Shown: positions 8,840 through 17,777, numbered from the stretch's first letter. The stretch is DNA of 64,000 nt from Flavobacterium sp. 1355 (GCF_017833415.1 NZ_JAFICC010000015.1:62001-126000); one strand, 5' to 3'. The notes: generated from the sequence alone by a model not told the origin. Numbers and translations are program-made.

Positions 8840-11119
8840 TTATCCTTTCTGTAATACAAACCAGCCAAAGGCACGCAGCCTTACTTTAAAAAATGAGTCT
8901 GGGAATACCTCATCGACGTGCTTCCAGGCTGCCTCCAGAAGATTCTCTGCTTCTAACCTGCATGCTTCTATTGCCCCGCAATTTTGCAATAAAATAATCA
9001 CCGATTCTATTGTAGTTTTATCAGTAGGCATAGCCTGAATCGTTTTCCATACATATTCTCGCTTATCTAAAGGTAATAAGCTCATTGCTTTTGCCACAGG
9101 CATTGTTATTTTTCCTGCTGTTATATCTTCTCCTTTATCTTTAAGATTACCATCAAAACCCTGCAAATTCAGTACATCATCCATAATTTGGTAAGCAACA
9201 CCAATGGCCTCAAAAAAATTACACAATGCCTCTATTTCTTCATGTTTTCCGTTCCCTATCAAACCTCCCATTTTGACTAATGTACAGGCGGGAGCTGCGG
9301 TTTTTAAACGGTGTATGGTATAAATTCTTTTTTCCAGCGATGAGCTGGATCCGGTACTTACCGCATCTGGCATGAGGGAATGAAGTCCGCTTATATCCAT
9401 TGCCTGACCTGCATGTGCAGCACGCATCATTTCAAAAAACAACTCATATACTTTAAGCCTTATGTTTTTGGGAAGCTGCGGTGTGTGTGTAAACAATTCA
9501 CCAACAAAATAACAAACATTACCAGCATTGATTGCCAGCGGCTCGCCATAAAGATGGTGCAGCGCTATACCTCCTCTTCTTGTATCAGATTTATCCTGGA
9601 CATCATCTACTATTAATGATCCGGTATGTATTAACTCAGGCATTGCCAACCAATCTATAAATGGCTGGGAGTTTCCTCCGACAATATCTATACTGGCAAG
9701 AAATACATAAGACCTCCATGCTTTTTTATTGCGGTCAACGACTTCTCTAATGGGTTTGATAACTGACGAAACGTATTGTTCCTTATCTTCAGCAGTAAAA
9801 AAACGTATACCCAAAGGGCTATTAACCAATCTATGAAATTGATCGTCAGTTGGGTTTACAGGCAGCAAGGATTCCGTTGCTCTTTGGGTGGCCTTGCCAA
9901 TGGCCTTTAAGAAGCTTTCAATGCTTTCTTTTGTATCAAATCCGTTTATTTCAACATAACCAGCACCAGAGACTTCTTTTCCCATAAAACTTCCGAAGGC
10001 ATTTACTCGTCCTTCCCAAAATGCAGGTGCAGAGAGAATAGTAACAAACTCCTGTTCTTCAAAATCGGCTGTAATAGAAAGAAAAATGTTTTGTGTGGGT
10101 ATTTCTAATCTCCACGAAACCGGATATGACATAAAGGTACGGGAGCTTGTCCAGTGGTATTCAGGAAAAAAAGAGTAATTTTCTTCGTTAATTATTTTAC
10201 CATCAGCATCAATTATAATCATGGTACCACCGGCATGTTTGCCATTATCAGTATTATCAAAAAGATCATATCCTGATATCTGGCAGCCATTATCTAATTG
10301 CAAGGATATCCAGTTCCAGGCCATATCACCCTTAAACTCAAATGTTGTGGTTTCATCAGCCGGTCTGCTAAATTGATGATCGTACCAGCCGTTTCCTTCT
10401 GCCTTATATGTTGTACTACCTATTTGGATCTCACCGCTTACGGCACAATTTGGAATGAAGTAATAAAACATATCCCCTCTGCCTACTTTTCCAACTAATC
10501 CATTATTGCCATGTCTTACCGGCTCTGTTAATGGAACAAAAGTAAGTCTGCACGCCACTTCACTAACTGGATTTTGAAGTTGTAACTGATAGTTCCCTGA
10601 CGCATCTTTTTTAAAAGAGTTTTCGTCATATTCAAGCGAGAAATTATTATTACCAATTTTTGCATGATTTTTAAGAAGCCTGTCCGGCAGTGGTATATTT
10701 CCTTTTTCGTACACTTCTTTTATTGCACGTCGGATTGATTTACTTCCTTGATTGCTTTCCTCGTTTTTCTTCATAATTTTTAATGCATGAACTGGAGTAT
10801 CTGGATCAACAAGAGAATCCATATAATATTTTTTTCCATCCACGTCTGATAAGGACCAAATTACTGAATGTGCGTATGTACAATTTTCTGAATCTTTGTC
10901 TTTTCCTGTTGCCAATCTAAAAAACGAAGCAAATAGGGAAAACTTTTTGCCATCTGTCGAAGTAACATGGCAGTTTTGGTACCACCACTCAAGTACAGAT
11001 TCGTGGTGCGGAAGATCGTGAACAGCCAAATCAATTGGTCCCTCAGTTGGCCATGTCAATGGATAATGATTTAAAGTAACGTTTAAATTTGGTTCTTCTG
11101 TGTTGCTTTCTTTCTTCAT
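8840..11119 (-). CDS. Fusion: CrtC/AttH-type lipocalin-like domain + trans-polyprenyl diphosphate synthase
   Basis: A single 759-residue frame with two unrelated domains. Residues about 30-395 resemble carotenoid 1,2-hydratase (CrtC)/AttH lipocalin-like proteins: EWWY at 44-47, GNGWYDHQFS at 242-251 and paired beta sandwiches; fungal lipocalin-like Diels-Alderases share this fold. Residues about 430-759 form a class I trans-prenyl synthase. The first Asp-rich motif DDVQD is at 505-509 with DTRRG after it, and the second is DDVLN at 647-651, the DDxxN form known from eukaryotic-type GGPP synthases, followed by KDKGEDITAGKITMP. No signal peptide, so cytosolic. I infer that it makes a C15-C20 diphosphate and hydrates or cyclises a prenylated product. 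No carotenoid genes are near; the gene stands alone. Confidence 0.85.
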   Translation of the reverse strand: MKKESNTEEPNLNVTLNHYPLTWPTEGPIDLAVHDLPHHESVLEWWYQNCHVTSTDGKKFSLFASFFRLATGKDKDSENCTYAHSVIWSLSDVDGKKYYMDSLVDPDTPVHALKIMKKNEESNQGSKSIRRAIKEVYEKGNIPLPDRLLKNHAKIGNNNFSLEYDENSFKKDASGNYQLQLQNPVSEVACRLTFVPLTEPVRHGNNGLVGKVGRGDMFYYFIPNCAVSGEIQIGSTTYKAEGNGWYDHQFSRPADETTTFEFKGDMAWNWISLQLDNGCQISGYDLFDNTDNGKHAGGTMIIIDADGKIINEENYSFFPEYHWTSSRTFMSYPVSWRLEIPTQNIFLSITADFEEQEFVTILSAPAFWEGRVNAFGSFMGKEVSGAGYVEINGFDTKESIESFLKAIGKATQRATESLLPVNPTDDQFHRLVNSPLGIRFFTAEDKEQYVSSVIKPIREVVDRNKKAWRSYVFLASIDIVGGNSQPFIDWLAMPELIHTGSLIVDDVQDKSDTRRGGIALHHLYGEPLAINAGNVCYFVGELFTHTPQLPKNIRLKVYELFFEMMRAAHAGQAMDISGLHSLMPDAVSTGSSSSLEKRIYTIHRLKTAAPACTLVKMGGLIGNGKHEEIEALCNFFEAIGVAYQIMDDVLNLQGFDGNLKDKGEDITAGKITMPVAKAMSLLPLDKREYVWKTIQAMPTDKTTIESVIILLQNCGAIEACRLEAENLLEAAWKHVDEVFPDSFFKVRLRAFGWFVLQKG

Positions 11120-11269
11120 ACTAAAATATTTATTAGAGAATAATATTATTTTTTTGCCTTTGAAATAATATTTTTTTTTAATCTAACAAAGCATGCAAAT
11201 ACAATAAAAAAAATATAATAAATATTTGATTATTAATATTTTAAAACATTACCTACAGGCCATTATTTT

Positions 11270-11298
11270 TTTGTAAAAATAAACACATACTATATTTG
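11270..11298 (+). promoter_or_regulatory. Bacteroidota-type promoter, plus strand
   Basis: TTTG at 11270-11273 and TATATTTG at 11291-11298, separated by 17 nt, match the -33/-7 consensus very well. It points away from the fusion gene, into a short frame at 11339 and the decayed desaturase fragment. Confidence 0.5.
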
Positions 11299-11338
11299 TA
11301 CATTTTTTTTGTAAACAAAGTAGGTTGCAAATTATAAT

Positions 11339-11473
11339 ATGAAACCAAATGCTATAAACATATTTCCAGAAATAAAGAATCTACTTTTATTAAGTGGATT
11401 TCATAAAAACTTCAAAAACATCCTATACTTCTCCAGTCAGCATAATATTCTCCTTTGCAACCCTAGTTTTTAG
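11339..11473 (+). CDS. Short 44-residue open frame, probably a gene remnant
   Basis: An ATG frame about 40 nt after a good promoter encodes MKPNAINIFPEIKNLLLLSG and then runs into antisense desaturase-derived DNA from about 11430. The N-terminal half looks protein-like and the rest is fortuitous. It is most simply a promoter plus 5' end truncated by a rearrangement. I do not recognise a family. Confidence 0.3.
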   Translation: MKPNAINIFPEIKNLLLLSGFHKNFKNILYFSSQHNILLCNPSF

Positions 11474-11505
11474 CATTTTAAAATGAGAACGAAAGATATT
11501 ATGCA
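11430..11505 (-). pseudogene. Decayed copy of the 3' end of a fatty-acid desaturase gene
   Basis: About 75 nt here match, with some 15-20% differences, the 3' end of the intact desaturase gene at 12543-12620. Both contain TAATATTCTCCTTTG, a TTTTT-run, then AGCATT and AAAATGAGA. The fragment is on the same strand as the intact gene and lacks the rest of the coding region. It implies that a second desaturase copy once lay here and was deleted. Confidence 0.75.
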
Positions 11506-11532
11506 GCAAGAACATTCATTTTCAAAACACCT

Positions 11533-11627
11533 TATGTCCCGCTATTCGCTGTATCTCTTGTGGTGGTCCCGAAGCCTCGGGATCACCACAAGAGGATGCC
11601 GCTTCTATCAGGGCTGGGTTTGAGATT
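11533..11627. repeat. Dispersed structured repeat, copy C (CCGCTAT...CTTCTATC family)
   Basis: A conserved outer part (CCCGCTATTCGCTGTATC ... GGATGCCGCTTCTATCAGGG) surrounds a long variable hairpin, CTTGTGGTG + GTCCCGAAGCCTCGGGAT + CACCACAAG. The same architecture occurs at 26634 and 57805, with a compact relative at 46570. The inner hairpins differ between copies while the outer boxes are kept. The rest of the 11.1-11.7 kb gap is AT-rich. Confidence 0.75.
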
Positions 11628-11738
11628 TCGTTTTTTTTAAGAATTTTGAACCCATATAAATTCCTGAGGATAAATTCTGTTATATTTACTTCTTGTAAAA
11701 CCTTTATAATTAAAAACAACTCAATTTAAAGAACACAA

Positions 11739-12533
11739 ATGAATAATAAAACATTAGTTAAAATCAGTAACATCATTGGTATAGCTTCTATACTACTATT
11801 AGTATATTGGGTTTTTATATTTATTTCAATTACGGTGTTTGGCTTAAAGGTTTTTCGTGAAAATTTAACTGAAAGTTTTTACTTAAGCATTGTTGGAATT
11901 TTGGCTTTGATGTTTGGGGCATTGATTATTAATATAATGTTTAACCTGACCAGAATTGCCGAAAACCACAATCAAAACAACAATCAGGAATCAAAACAAG
12001 CAAGTAAAAAACTGGGGGTATTATTCATTTTAAGTTTCCCTGTAATATTTGTTCTTTTATTTGGAGGTGATTATCTAAGTTCACAAAAAAAGGAAAAAAT
12101 GCTCATTAATTCTGCAAAATCAATTATCGATGAGAATACAGAAAAATCAAATCAGATTGTAGCATATTCATTCGATAAAAAATGGGTGAAAAATACCGCC
12201 GATATTCTGAAAATTTATTCAAAAACAGACATTAATTTTCCTGATGTAAGCGTTATTGTTGCTGACACATTAGATAATTCAAAAGTTTTTCTAGGTTTTA
12301 ATACCTTTTTTCATGAAAATGACACAATTGCTTTAGACAAAAAGGATTACATAGAAGAGCTGTCAAAAGAAGAAAGAGATTATTTATCAAAGATCTTTTA
12401 TAAAAACTCAGATGAAATACGCTTTAATGCCAATGATGGAAAATATCAGTTATTTTATCCTTATTCAAAAAATGGAAAAAAAATAGTTTTGTATTTTACC
12501 GACTATCAGCGCTATGGAAAAATAGGCAGCTAA
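11739..12533 (+). CDS. Membrane protein of unknown function
   Basis: I do not recognise this 264-residue protein. It has three predicted membrane segments: about 11-35 (IIGIASILLLVYWVFIFISI), 47-69 (LSIVGILALMFGALIINIMF) and 92-108 (LGVLFILSFPVIFVLLFGG). A soluble C-terminal half of about 150 mixed-charge residues follows, with no cysteines or known catalytic motif. The C-terminal region is probably extracytoplasmic. It is convergent with the desaturase gene, with only 9 nt between stops and no obvious terminator. Confidence 0.7.
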   Translation: MNNKTLVKISNIIGIASILLLVYWVFIFISITVFGLKVFRENLTESFYLSIVGILALMFGALIINIMFNLTRIAENHNQNNNQESKQASKKLGVLFILSFPVIFVLLFGGDYLSSQKKEKMLINSAKSIIDENTEKSNQIVAYSFDKKWVKNTADILKIYSKTDINFPDVSVIVADTLDNSKVFLGFNTFFHENDTIALDKKDYIEELSKEERDYLSKIFYKNSDEIRFNANDGKYQLFYPYSKNGKKIVLYFTDYQRYGKIGS

Positions 12534-12542
12534 GCTAAACAT

Positions 12543-13646
12543 TCAGATTTCTCCAGTCATCATAATATTCTCCTTTGTACCCTTGTTTTTGAGCATTCTA
12601 AAATGAGAGCGAACTGCATGATAAAAAGGATAAGAAGTATAAGGAAGATTGTATTCGGCAGCATAACGCCTGATTATTGGTGTTATATGCGGATAATAAG
12701 TATGACCCACATTCGGAAAAAGATGATGTGCTACATGATGCGTAAACCCTCCATATAAAAAATTAGCAAGTTTACTTTCTGTACTAAAATCTTTGGTGAC
12801 CACCATTTGATGCATAGCCCAGGTATCCGAAAGATTTCCGTTTTCGTCTGTATCAGGAAAATGCGCATCTTCATCTACATGCGTAGATACAAGCGCGACT
12901 ACCCCGACTATACTTCCAGACATGTGCATGGCCAACCAGGCACCCAAAACGAGATACCAGGGCTGATTTAAGAAAAACATCGGAATAAAAAGGAGGTAAA
13001 CCAGATTAATAATTTTTGCAGCAAACAGTCTGTAAATTTCTTCACGAGGAATTTTGTCTACTATTTTTTTGACGTAATTATTCTTTTTTCCAAAAAAATC
13101 TTTGAAGTCTCTGATATAAATCCAGTTCAGACTGTAAAATGGATAAATCAGCCACATATAAATGTGCTGATATTTATGATAATTATACAACGGACTGTTT
13201 GGAAAAATCCTGATAATATCGCTTTGCTTGATGTCAATATCCCAATCCTGAACATTTGTAAAGGCGTGGTGTAGGCCAATATGGCGACGCATCCAAAGCC
13301 AGTGGTTGCTGCCAAATAATTCTAAAACATAGAGAAAGCATTCGTTATTTCCTGACTTTTTGAATAGTGCTCCGTGCGCAGCATCATGAAAAGCATTGAT
13401 AAACAAGACAATCATGGTTATTCCCGAAAGTATATAAAAAACGAACAGTAATGAAGTATGATTTCCGAAAACTAAAATACAGGCATAAAACAAAAAGAAA
13501 ACTATCAAAAGTCCCAGAGACTTTATAATATTTGTCATGTACAAAGATGAGTTCTTTAAGACCGTTTCATTTACTTCTAAACGCATCTTTTTAAAAAAAT
13601 CATCAGTTCCGGCTTTTAAAAAAACCGGTCGTTTTAATTTTTCCAT
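12543..13646 (-). CDS. Membrane fatty-acid (acyl-CoA/lipid) desaturase
   Basis: A di-iron desaturase of the FA_desaturase superfamily, 367 residues, the size of bacterial front-end or linoleoyl-CoA-type desaturases. The three histidine boxes are HDAAH (87-91), HIGLHH (122-127) and HHVAHH (303-308). The third box begins with His rather than the Gln of cytochrome-b5-fused delta-6 enzymes, and there is no cytochrome b5 domain. Hydrophobic pairs lie around 40-85 and 215-260. It probably introduces a double bond into membrane acyl chains. A decayed copy of its 3' end lies about 1.1 kb downstream. Confidence 0.92.
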   Translation of the reverse strand: MEKLKRPVFLKAGTDDFFKKMRLEVNETVLKNSSLYMTNIIKSLGLLIVFFLFYACILVFGNHTSLLFVFYILSGITMIVLFINAFHDAAHGALFKKSGNNECFLYVLELFGSNHWLWMRRHIGLHHAFTNVQDWDIDIKQSDIIRIFPNSPLYNYHKYQHIYMWLIYPFYSLNWIYIRDFKDFFGKKNNYVKKIVDKIPREEIYRLFAAKIINLVYLLFIPMFFLNQPWYLVLGAWLAMHMSGSIVGVVALVSTHVDEDAHFPDTDENGNLSDTWAMHQMVVTKDFSTESKLANFLYGGFTHHVAHHLFPNVGHTYYPHITPIIRRYAAEYNLPYTSYPFYHAVRSHFRMLKNKGTKENIMMTGEI

Positions 13647-13956
13647 ATGGCTTTGGTTAGAAATTCTGTACCAAATTTACTAAAAAAACACAAACAACTA
13701 ACAGTCATTGATTTACAACCCTAAATTTAATCAAAATAAACACAGCAATGTTTTTTGGATGATAGCATTGGCAAATTAAAATGCAAATAGGCGGGAAATA
13801 AAAATAATAAAGAAACCGGGAGATAAAAATAATTGCCAATTAGATATTAATTGATTGGTATATTTATAACAGTAATCGTAGTGTAAGAAATTAATATACA
13901 GATTTTGACTTGACCTCAACTGGATTTATACATTCTATAAGAAGAACCACATTCTT
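13647..13956. other. Gap between the desaturase and the XRE regulator
   Basis: 310 nt of AT-rich DNA with the desaturase promoter region. The only structure I see is a short direct repeat, GGGAAATAAAAATAAT at about 13793 and GGGAGATAAAAATAAT at about 13818, of unknown meaning. Confidence 0.4.
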
Positions 13957-14289
13957 TTATTTATCTAATCCTTTTTGAATTAGCTTTTCTTTTATTCTGT
14001 TTAATTTGGTTTCTATTTCTCCTATGTCAGTAAGAATAGTTGTTCTCTCGTATGCTTCTGTAGGTTCATTGAGTATGTCTAAATCATTTCCTTTATTTTC
14101 AGTAAAAATATACTGCAAATCTATATCAGGAAATTTTTCTACCAGCAAAGTTATAAATACAGCATCGACCTTATTAATCCCTTTAAAGTATCGGCCAATC
14201 ATGGTTTCGCTATAGCCCATTATTTCGGCCACTTCTCGCTGCTTAAGCCCTTTTTCCTTAAAAAACTCTCTTATCTTTTCGTAATACAT
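13957..14289 (-). CDS. XRE-family helix-turn-helix transcriptional regulator
   Basis: A 110-residue DNA-binding protein. The helix-turn-helix is at about 14-40: LKQREVAEIMGYSETMIGRYFKG, typical of Cro/cI-type domains. A short C-terminal helix rich in Lys and Glu could dimerise. It is divergent from an 89-residue gene with a 121-nt shared promoter region, an arrangement like a small phage-type switch, but no other phage genes are near. Confidence 0.85.
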   Translation of the reverse strand: MYYEKIREFFKEKGLKQREVAEIMGYSETMIGRYFKGINKVDAVFITLLVEKFPDIDLQYIFTENKGNDLDILNEPTEAYERTTILTDIGEIETKLNRIKEKLIQKGLDK

Positions 14290-14410
14290 TATTTGTAATT
14301 ATTATAAATTATATATCAGGTAGATTTTTTTAACAAGAAATACACCTATTGTATAATATTTTTCCTACATTTGTTTCAGTTAACAAGAATAGGCAATAAA
14401 TATTAATTAT

Positions 14411-14680
14411 ATGGCAAAATTAGTAAAAAATAACAAGAAAGAAGATACTTTATCTCATAATGAGAAGGCATACAAATATTTAGACGAACATTTACCATAC
14501 ACCTATGTTGACCTTACAGTAGACTGGTTAATAAAGAGAGGACACAAATCACCAAATAAGGCCTTAATAAGAAATGTAAGAAACAAGACTATTTTAAGAA
14601 ATGATATTCTTCTGGCTCTGGTCGAGGTTGCTACAGAAAACAAAAACTCTATTGAAAGGATAAATTCAATAGTGAGTTAA
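14411..14680 (+). CDS. Small protein of unknown function, divergent from an XRE regulator
   Basis: An 89-residue, lysine- and asparagine-rich protein that I cannot place in a family. It appears helical: 'NEKAYKYLDEHLPYTYVDLTVDWLIKRG' then 'LRNDILLALVEVATENKNS'. It has its own terminator. The XRE protein encoded divergently probably controls it through the shared 121-nt intergenic region, which contains ACAAGAAATACACC and ACAAGAATAGGC, possible half-sites. Confidence 0.65.
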   Translation: MAKLVKNNKKEDTLSHNEKAYKYLDEHLPYTYVDLTVDWLIKRGHKSPNKALIRNVRNKTILRNDILLALVEVATENKNSIERINSIVS

Positions 14681-14693
14681 TAATTATAGCAAT

Positions 14694-14723
14694 AAAAAAC
14701 CACTCCTATTGAGTGGCTTTTTA
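14694..14723 (+). terminator. Rho-independent terminator after the 89-residue gene
   Basis: The hairpin CCACTC-CTATT-GAGTGG is preceded by an A-run and followed by CTTTTTA; the A/T flanks make it potentially bidirectional, so it could also end the convergent aldo/keto reductase transcript. Confidence 0.85.
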
Positions 14724-14774
14724 TTACTAATAATTTACAAAATCAAATGATTTCTATTTGGCATTGCTTGACTA

Positions 14775-15758
14775 TTATTTCCCTACCGTTTTTTGTAAAT
14801 ACTGTGGATATCTTTCACCAACAATTTCTATGGCAGACAAAGCAATTTCTATTTTAGCCAGATCTTCTGTGGTCAGATGTACATTTACTGCTCCGATGTT
14901 TTCCTGTAAACGATGTATTTTGGTTGTTCCCGGTATTGGGGCAATCCACGGTTTTTGGGCCAAAAGCCAGGCTAATGCAATCTGGGCCGGAGTACAGCTT
15001 TTTTCTGCTGCTATGCTTTTTAATAAATCAACAAGGGCCAGATTTGCTTTTCTGTTTTCATCTGAAAATTTTGGAAGTGAATTTCTAAAATCGTTAGCAT
15101 CAAATTTTGTATCCATATTAATTGCTCCTGTCAGAAAGCCTCTTCCAAGCGGGCTAAAAGGAACAAAGCCGATTTCTAATTCTTCCAGTAATGGCAGAAT
15201 TTCTTTTTCTGGTTCGCGAAAAAACATAGAATATTCGCTTTGCAAAGCGGCTACAGGTTGTATTGCATGAGCTTTTCGAATACTGTCTACTCCTGCCTCC
15301 GAAAGCCCCCAATGTTTTATTTTACCTTCTTTCATCAAATCCTGAATAGTTCCTGCAACATCTTCCATAGGTACATTTGGATCTACCCTGTGCTGATAAA
15401 ATAAATCTATATAATCTGTATTAAGATATTTTAATGAATTCTCAGCAACCTGACGAATTCTTTCAGGACGGCTGTCTACACCTTTTGTAGCATCGCCATC
15501 CAGAAAGCCAAATTTGGTAGCTATTATAATTTTGTCCCTAAACGGTGCAACTGCTTTACCTAATAAAGTTTCGTTTCCGCCCTGCGTATATGCTTCTGCG
15601 GTATCAAAAAAGGTGATGCCGGATTCGTAGGCATTTCTAATTAAATCTATTGCATCTTTTTCATCTGCCGCTGGTCCGTAAGCAAATGTTAAACCCATGC
15701 AGCCTAAACCTAATTCAGAAACTTCTAAACCTTGTTTTCCTAATGTTCTTGATTTCAT
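14775..15758 (-). CDS. Aldo/keto reductase
   Basis: An NADP-dependent (alpha/beta)8-barrel oxidoreductase of 327 residues. The catalytic region shows FFDTAEAYTQGGNETLLGKA (Asp and Tyr), IIATKFGF (Lys) and FYQHRVDP (His position). The cofactor end has the segment PIPGTTKIHRLQENIGA. It resembles the AKR13 (YakC-like) group that reduces aldehydes. An AraC regulator is encoded divergently, with 184 nt between, and probably controls it. The physiological substrate is unknown. Confidence 0.93.
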   Translation of the reverse strand: MKSRTLGKQGLEVSELGLGCMGLTFAYGPAADEKDAIDLIRNAYESGITFFDTAEAYTQGGNETLLGKAVAPFRDKIIIATKFGFLDGDATKGVDSRPERIRQVAENSLKYLNTDYIDLFYQHRVDPNVPMEDVAGTIQDLMKEGKIKHWGLSEAGVDSIRKAHAIQPVAALQSEYSMFFREPEKEILPLLEELEIGFVPFSPLGRGFLTGAINMDTKFDANDFRNSLPKFSDENRKANLALVDLLKSIAAEKSCTPAQIALAWLLAQKPWIAPIPGTTKIHRLQENIGAVNVHLTTEDLAKIEIALSAIEIVGERYPQYLQKTVGK

Positions 15759-15914
15759 CTTTTATTATTTAATTTTAAATTTTAGTACTATTGTATCAAA
15801 TTGACAATACAAATTTCAACATACAGGCAACAATAAACAGTATATAGATTACGGTATTTTATACCATTATTACTGATTAACCTTTACACTCTAAAGTCCT
15901 GAATAAAAAAGCTT

Positions 15915-15922
15915 TAATTTTG
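15915..15922 (+). promoter_or_regulatory. Putative -7 promoter box (TAATTTTG) of the AraC regulator gene
   Basis: TAATTTTG fits TAnnTTTG and lies 20 nt before the ATG at 15943. No clear TTTG is seen at -33, so support is modest. Confidence 0.4.
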
Positions 15923-15942
15923 TTTATATAAATATATAACAT

Positions 15943-16839
15943 ATGGATCCTATTATAAATTTCAGCAGTATTAATGACTATAATTCTTTCAATAATAACG
16001 AAACACTTCATCCATTGGTAAGCATTGTAGATCTTTCTAAAGCTTCTCCACGTAAGAATTATAAAATGAATTTTGGAATCTATTGTGTTATTCTCAAAGA
16101 TATAAAATGCGGGGATCTTAAGTATGGAAATAATTATTACGATTATCAGGAGGGAACTTTGGTGTTTTTTGCCCCTGGACAAGCTGTAGAAGTGAGCAAT
16201 AATACGGAGTACTATCAGCCGTTTGGGAAAGCTTTGATTTTTCATCCAGATTTGCTTCACGGGACCACATTAGGAAAACATATGGAACAATATAACTTCT
16301 TCACTTACAATACCAATGAAGCGCTCCATTTGTCTGAAAAAGAAAGAAAGATTATTCTGGACTGTTTTTTAAAAATAGAATACGAGCTGGAGCAATCTAT
16401 TGATAAACACAGCAAAACCCTTATTACCTCTAATATTGAATTGTTTTTAAACTATTGCAACCGTTTTTACGACAGGCAATTTATTACACGCGAAACGGTC
16501 CATAAAGGTGTTCTGGATAAATTCGAAAATCTGATAAATACTTATATCAATTCAGAAAAACCACGAAATGAAGGCTTGCCATCCGTAAGCTGGTGTGCAG
16601 AACAATTAAATTTGTCTGCCAATTATTTTGGAGATTTAATTAAAAAAGATACTGGTTTTACGGCTCAGGAATTCATTCAGTCTAAAGTAATTGATCTCGC
16701 CAAAGAAAAGATTTTTGATGCAAATAAATCGATTAGTGAAATTGCTTATGAACTGGGTTTTAAATATCCTCAGCATTTTACCCGTTTATTCAAACAAAAA
16801 GTGGGCATGTCTCCTTTGGATTATAGAAATTTGAATTAA
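15943..16839 (+). CDS. AraC-family transcriptional regulator
   Basis: A 298-residue regulator with an N-terminal cupin-like sensory domain (about 30-180) and a C-terminal double helix-turn-helix (about 195-298). The C-terminus has 'LNLSANYFGDLIKKDTGFTAQEF' and 'SISEIAYELGFKYPQHFTRLFKQKVGMSPLDYR', the classic AraC signature. It is divergent from the aldo/keto reductase gene, its likely target. Confidence 0.93.
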   Translation: MDPIINFSSINDYNSFNNNETLHPLVSIVDLSKASPRKNYKMNFGIYCVILKDIKCGDLKYGNNYYDYQEGTLVFFAPGQAVEVSNNTEYYQPFGKALIFHPDLLHGTTLGKHMEQYNFFTYNTNEALHLSEKERKIILDCFLKIEYELEQSIDKHSKTLITSNIELFLNYCNRFYDRQFITRETVHKGVLDKFENLINTYINSEKPRNEGLPSVSWCAEQLNLSANYFGDLIKKDTGFTAQEFIQSKVIDLAKEKIFDANKSISEIAYELGFKYPQHFTRLFKQKVGMSPLDYRNLN

Positions 16840-16845
16840 ATAAAT

Positions 16846-17667
16846 TTAAAAAATTCCCATATTGTCAGGCTTGAGGACAAACCCTATTCGCAGCATACTT
16901 TTGTGCTCCTGATAATCAATTAAACTTTCGGTGTAACCGATAAACCATTGCAGCGTAAAATAATAATTTTGGTTCTTATAAGGCCTATAGTTTACTTGTG
17001 TCTGTAGAGATCCATAATTAATGAGTCCGCTCCCTTTTCTGAAAAGTATGTCTGCACTCCATCTTTCGGGCGTTATTTTATAGGTAGCGCTTGCTTCTCC
17101 GTAACCCACATATTTGGTCAGTTCGGGATTATCATCTTTATCTACAAGCGGAATCCATCCTCTTAATCCGACAGTCCAGCGTGGAGAAATTTGTGATTTT
17201 AAAGAAAAAGCCAGCATGTTCCAGGTTCTCGAATAGATAGAATCTCTTCCGTTTGATTCGTGTTCAATAGAAATTGTTCCATAAGTAAGTCTTCCGCCTT
17301 TTAGATAAAAGGGACGGACAATCGCAAAACCGGGATTAAAGTTAATTTCTGCAAAGGGTTTAGAGTTCGCATAAATATCCCAAAAAGCTTTTTGGGTATA
17401 CATCAGGTAAGGAAAAAATCCTCCCAACATTGGTTTGGAACTTAATCGCTGTTTAAAACTTACCTGGTATTTTACATCTGCAGTAGTGCGGGTAATGTCT
17501 TCGTCTAAAGGTACGCCAGTCAAAAAATAGTTATCTCTGTGGATCGAAAAACTGGCTTCTTTTAACAATGAATCTGCGGCGCGGAAATTCTTTTTTTCTT
17601 CTAAAAGTTGTGAATTTGCTTGTATGGAAAATAAAACGCAGCAAATTAGTATATATTTTATGTACAT
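16846..17667 (-). CDS. Outer-membrane phospholipase A (PldA/OMPLA family)
   Basis: A 273-residue beta-barrel protein with the signal peptide MYIKYILICCVLFSIQANSQ. The OMPLA catalytic segment EHESNGRDSIYSRTWN places the triad at His136, Ser138 and Asn150. The remainder alternates hydrophobic strands and ends in an aromatic residue, as expected for outer-membrane barrels. OMPLA hydrolyses phospholipids that reach the outer leaflet and so maintains envelope asymmetry. It is convergent with the AraC gene, with 6 nt between the stops. Confidence 0.92.
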   Translation of the reverse strand: MYIKYILICCVLFSIQANSQLLEEKKNFRAADSLLKEASFSIHRDNYFLTGVPLDEDITRTTADVKYQVSFKQRLSSKPMLGGFFPYLMYTQKAFWDIYANSKPFAEINFNPGFAIVRPFYLKGGRLTYGTISIEHESNGRDSIYSRTWNMLAFSLKSQISPRWTVGLRGWIPLVDKDDNPELTKYVGYGEASATYKITPERWSADILFRKGSGLINYGSLQTQVNYRPYKNQNYYFTLQWFIGYTESLIDYQEHKSMLRIGFVLKPDNMGIF

Positions 17668-17777
17668 TACAATAGTTTAAAATGGAGTGTATTCAAGCTT
17701 TTTACACTAATTTACGCTATTTACTCCATATTAAAAAGAAAGGTCAAAAAATATAATTAATAAATGCCAAATAAAAT

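Noticed and set aside
13957..14680. Prophage or integrative element
   Set aside because: An XRE regulator and one small gene are present, but no integrase, structural genes or attachment repeats were seen.
15877..16260. 127-residue minus-strand frame
   Set aside because: It is antisense to the well-supported AraC gene.
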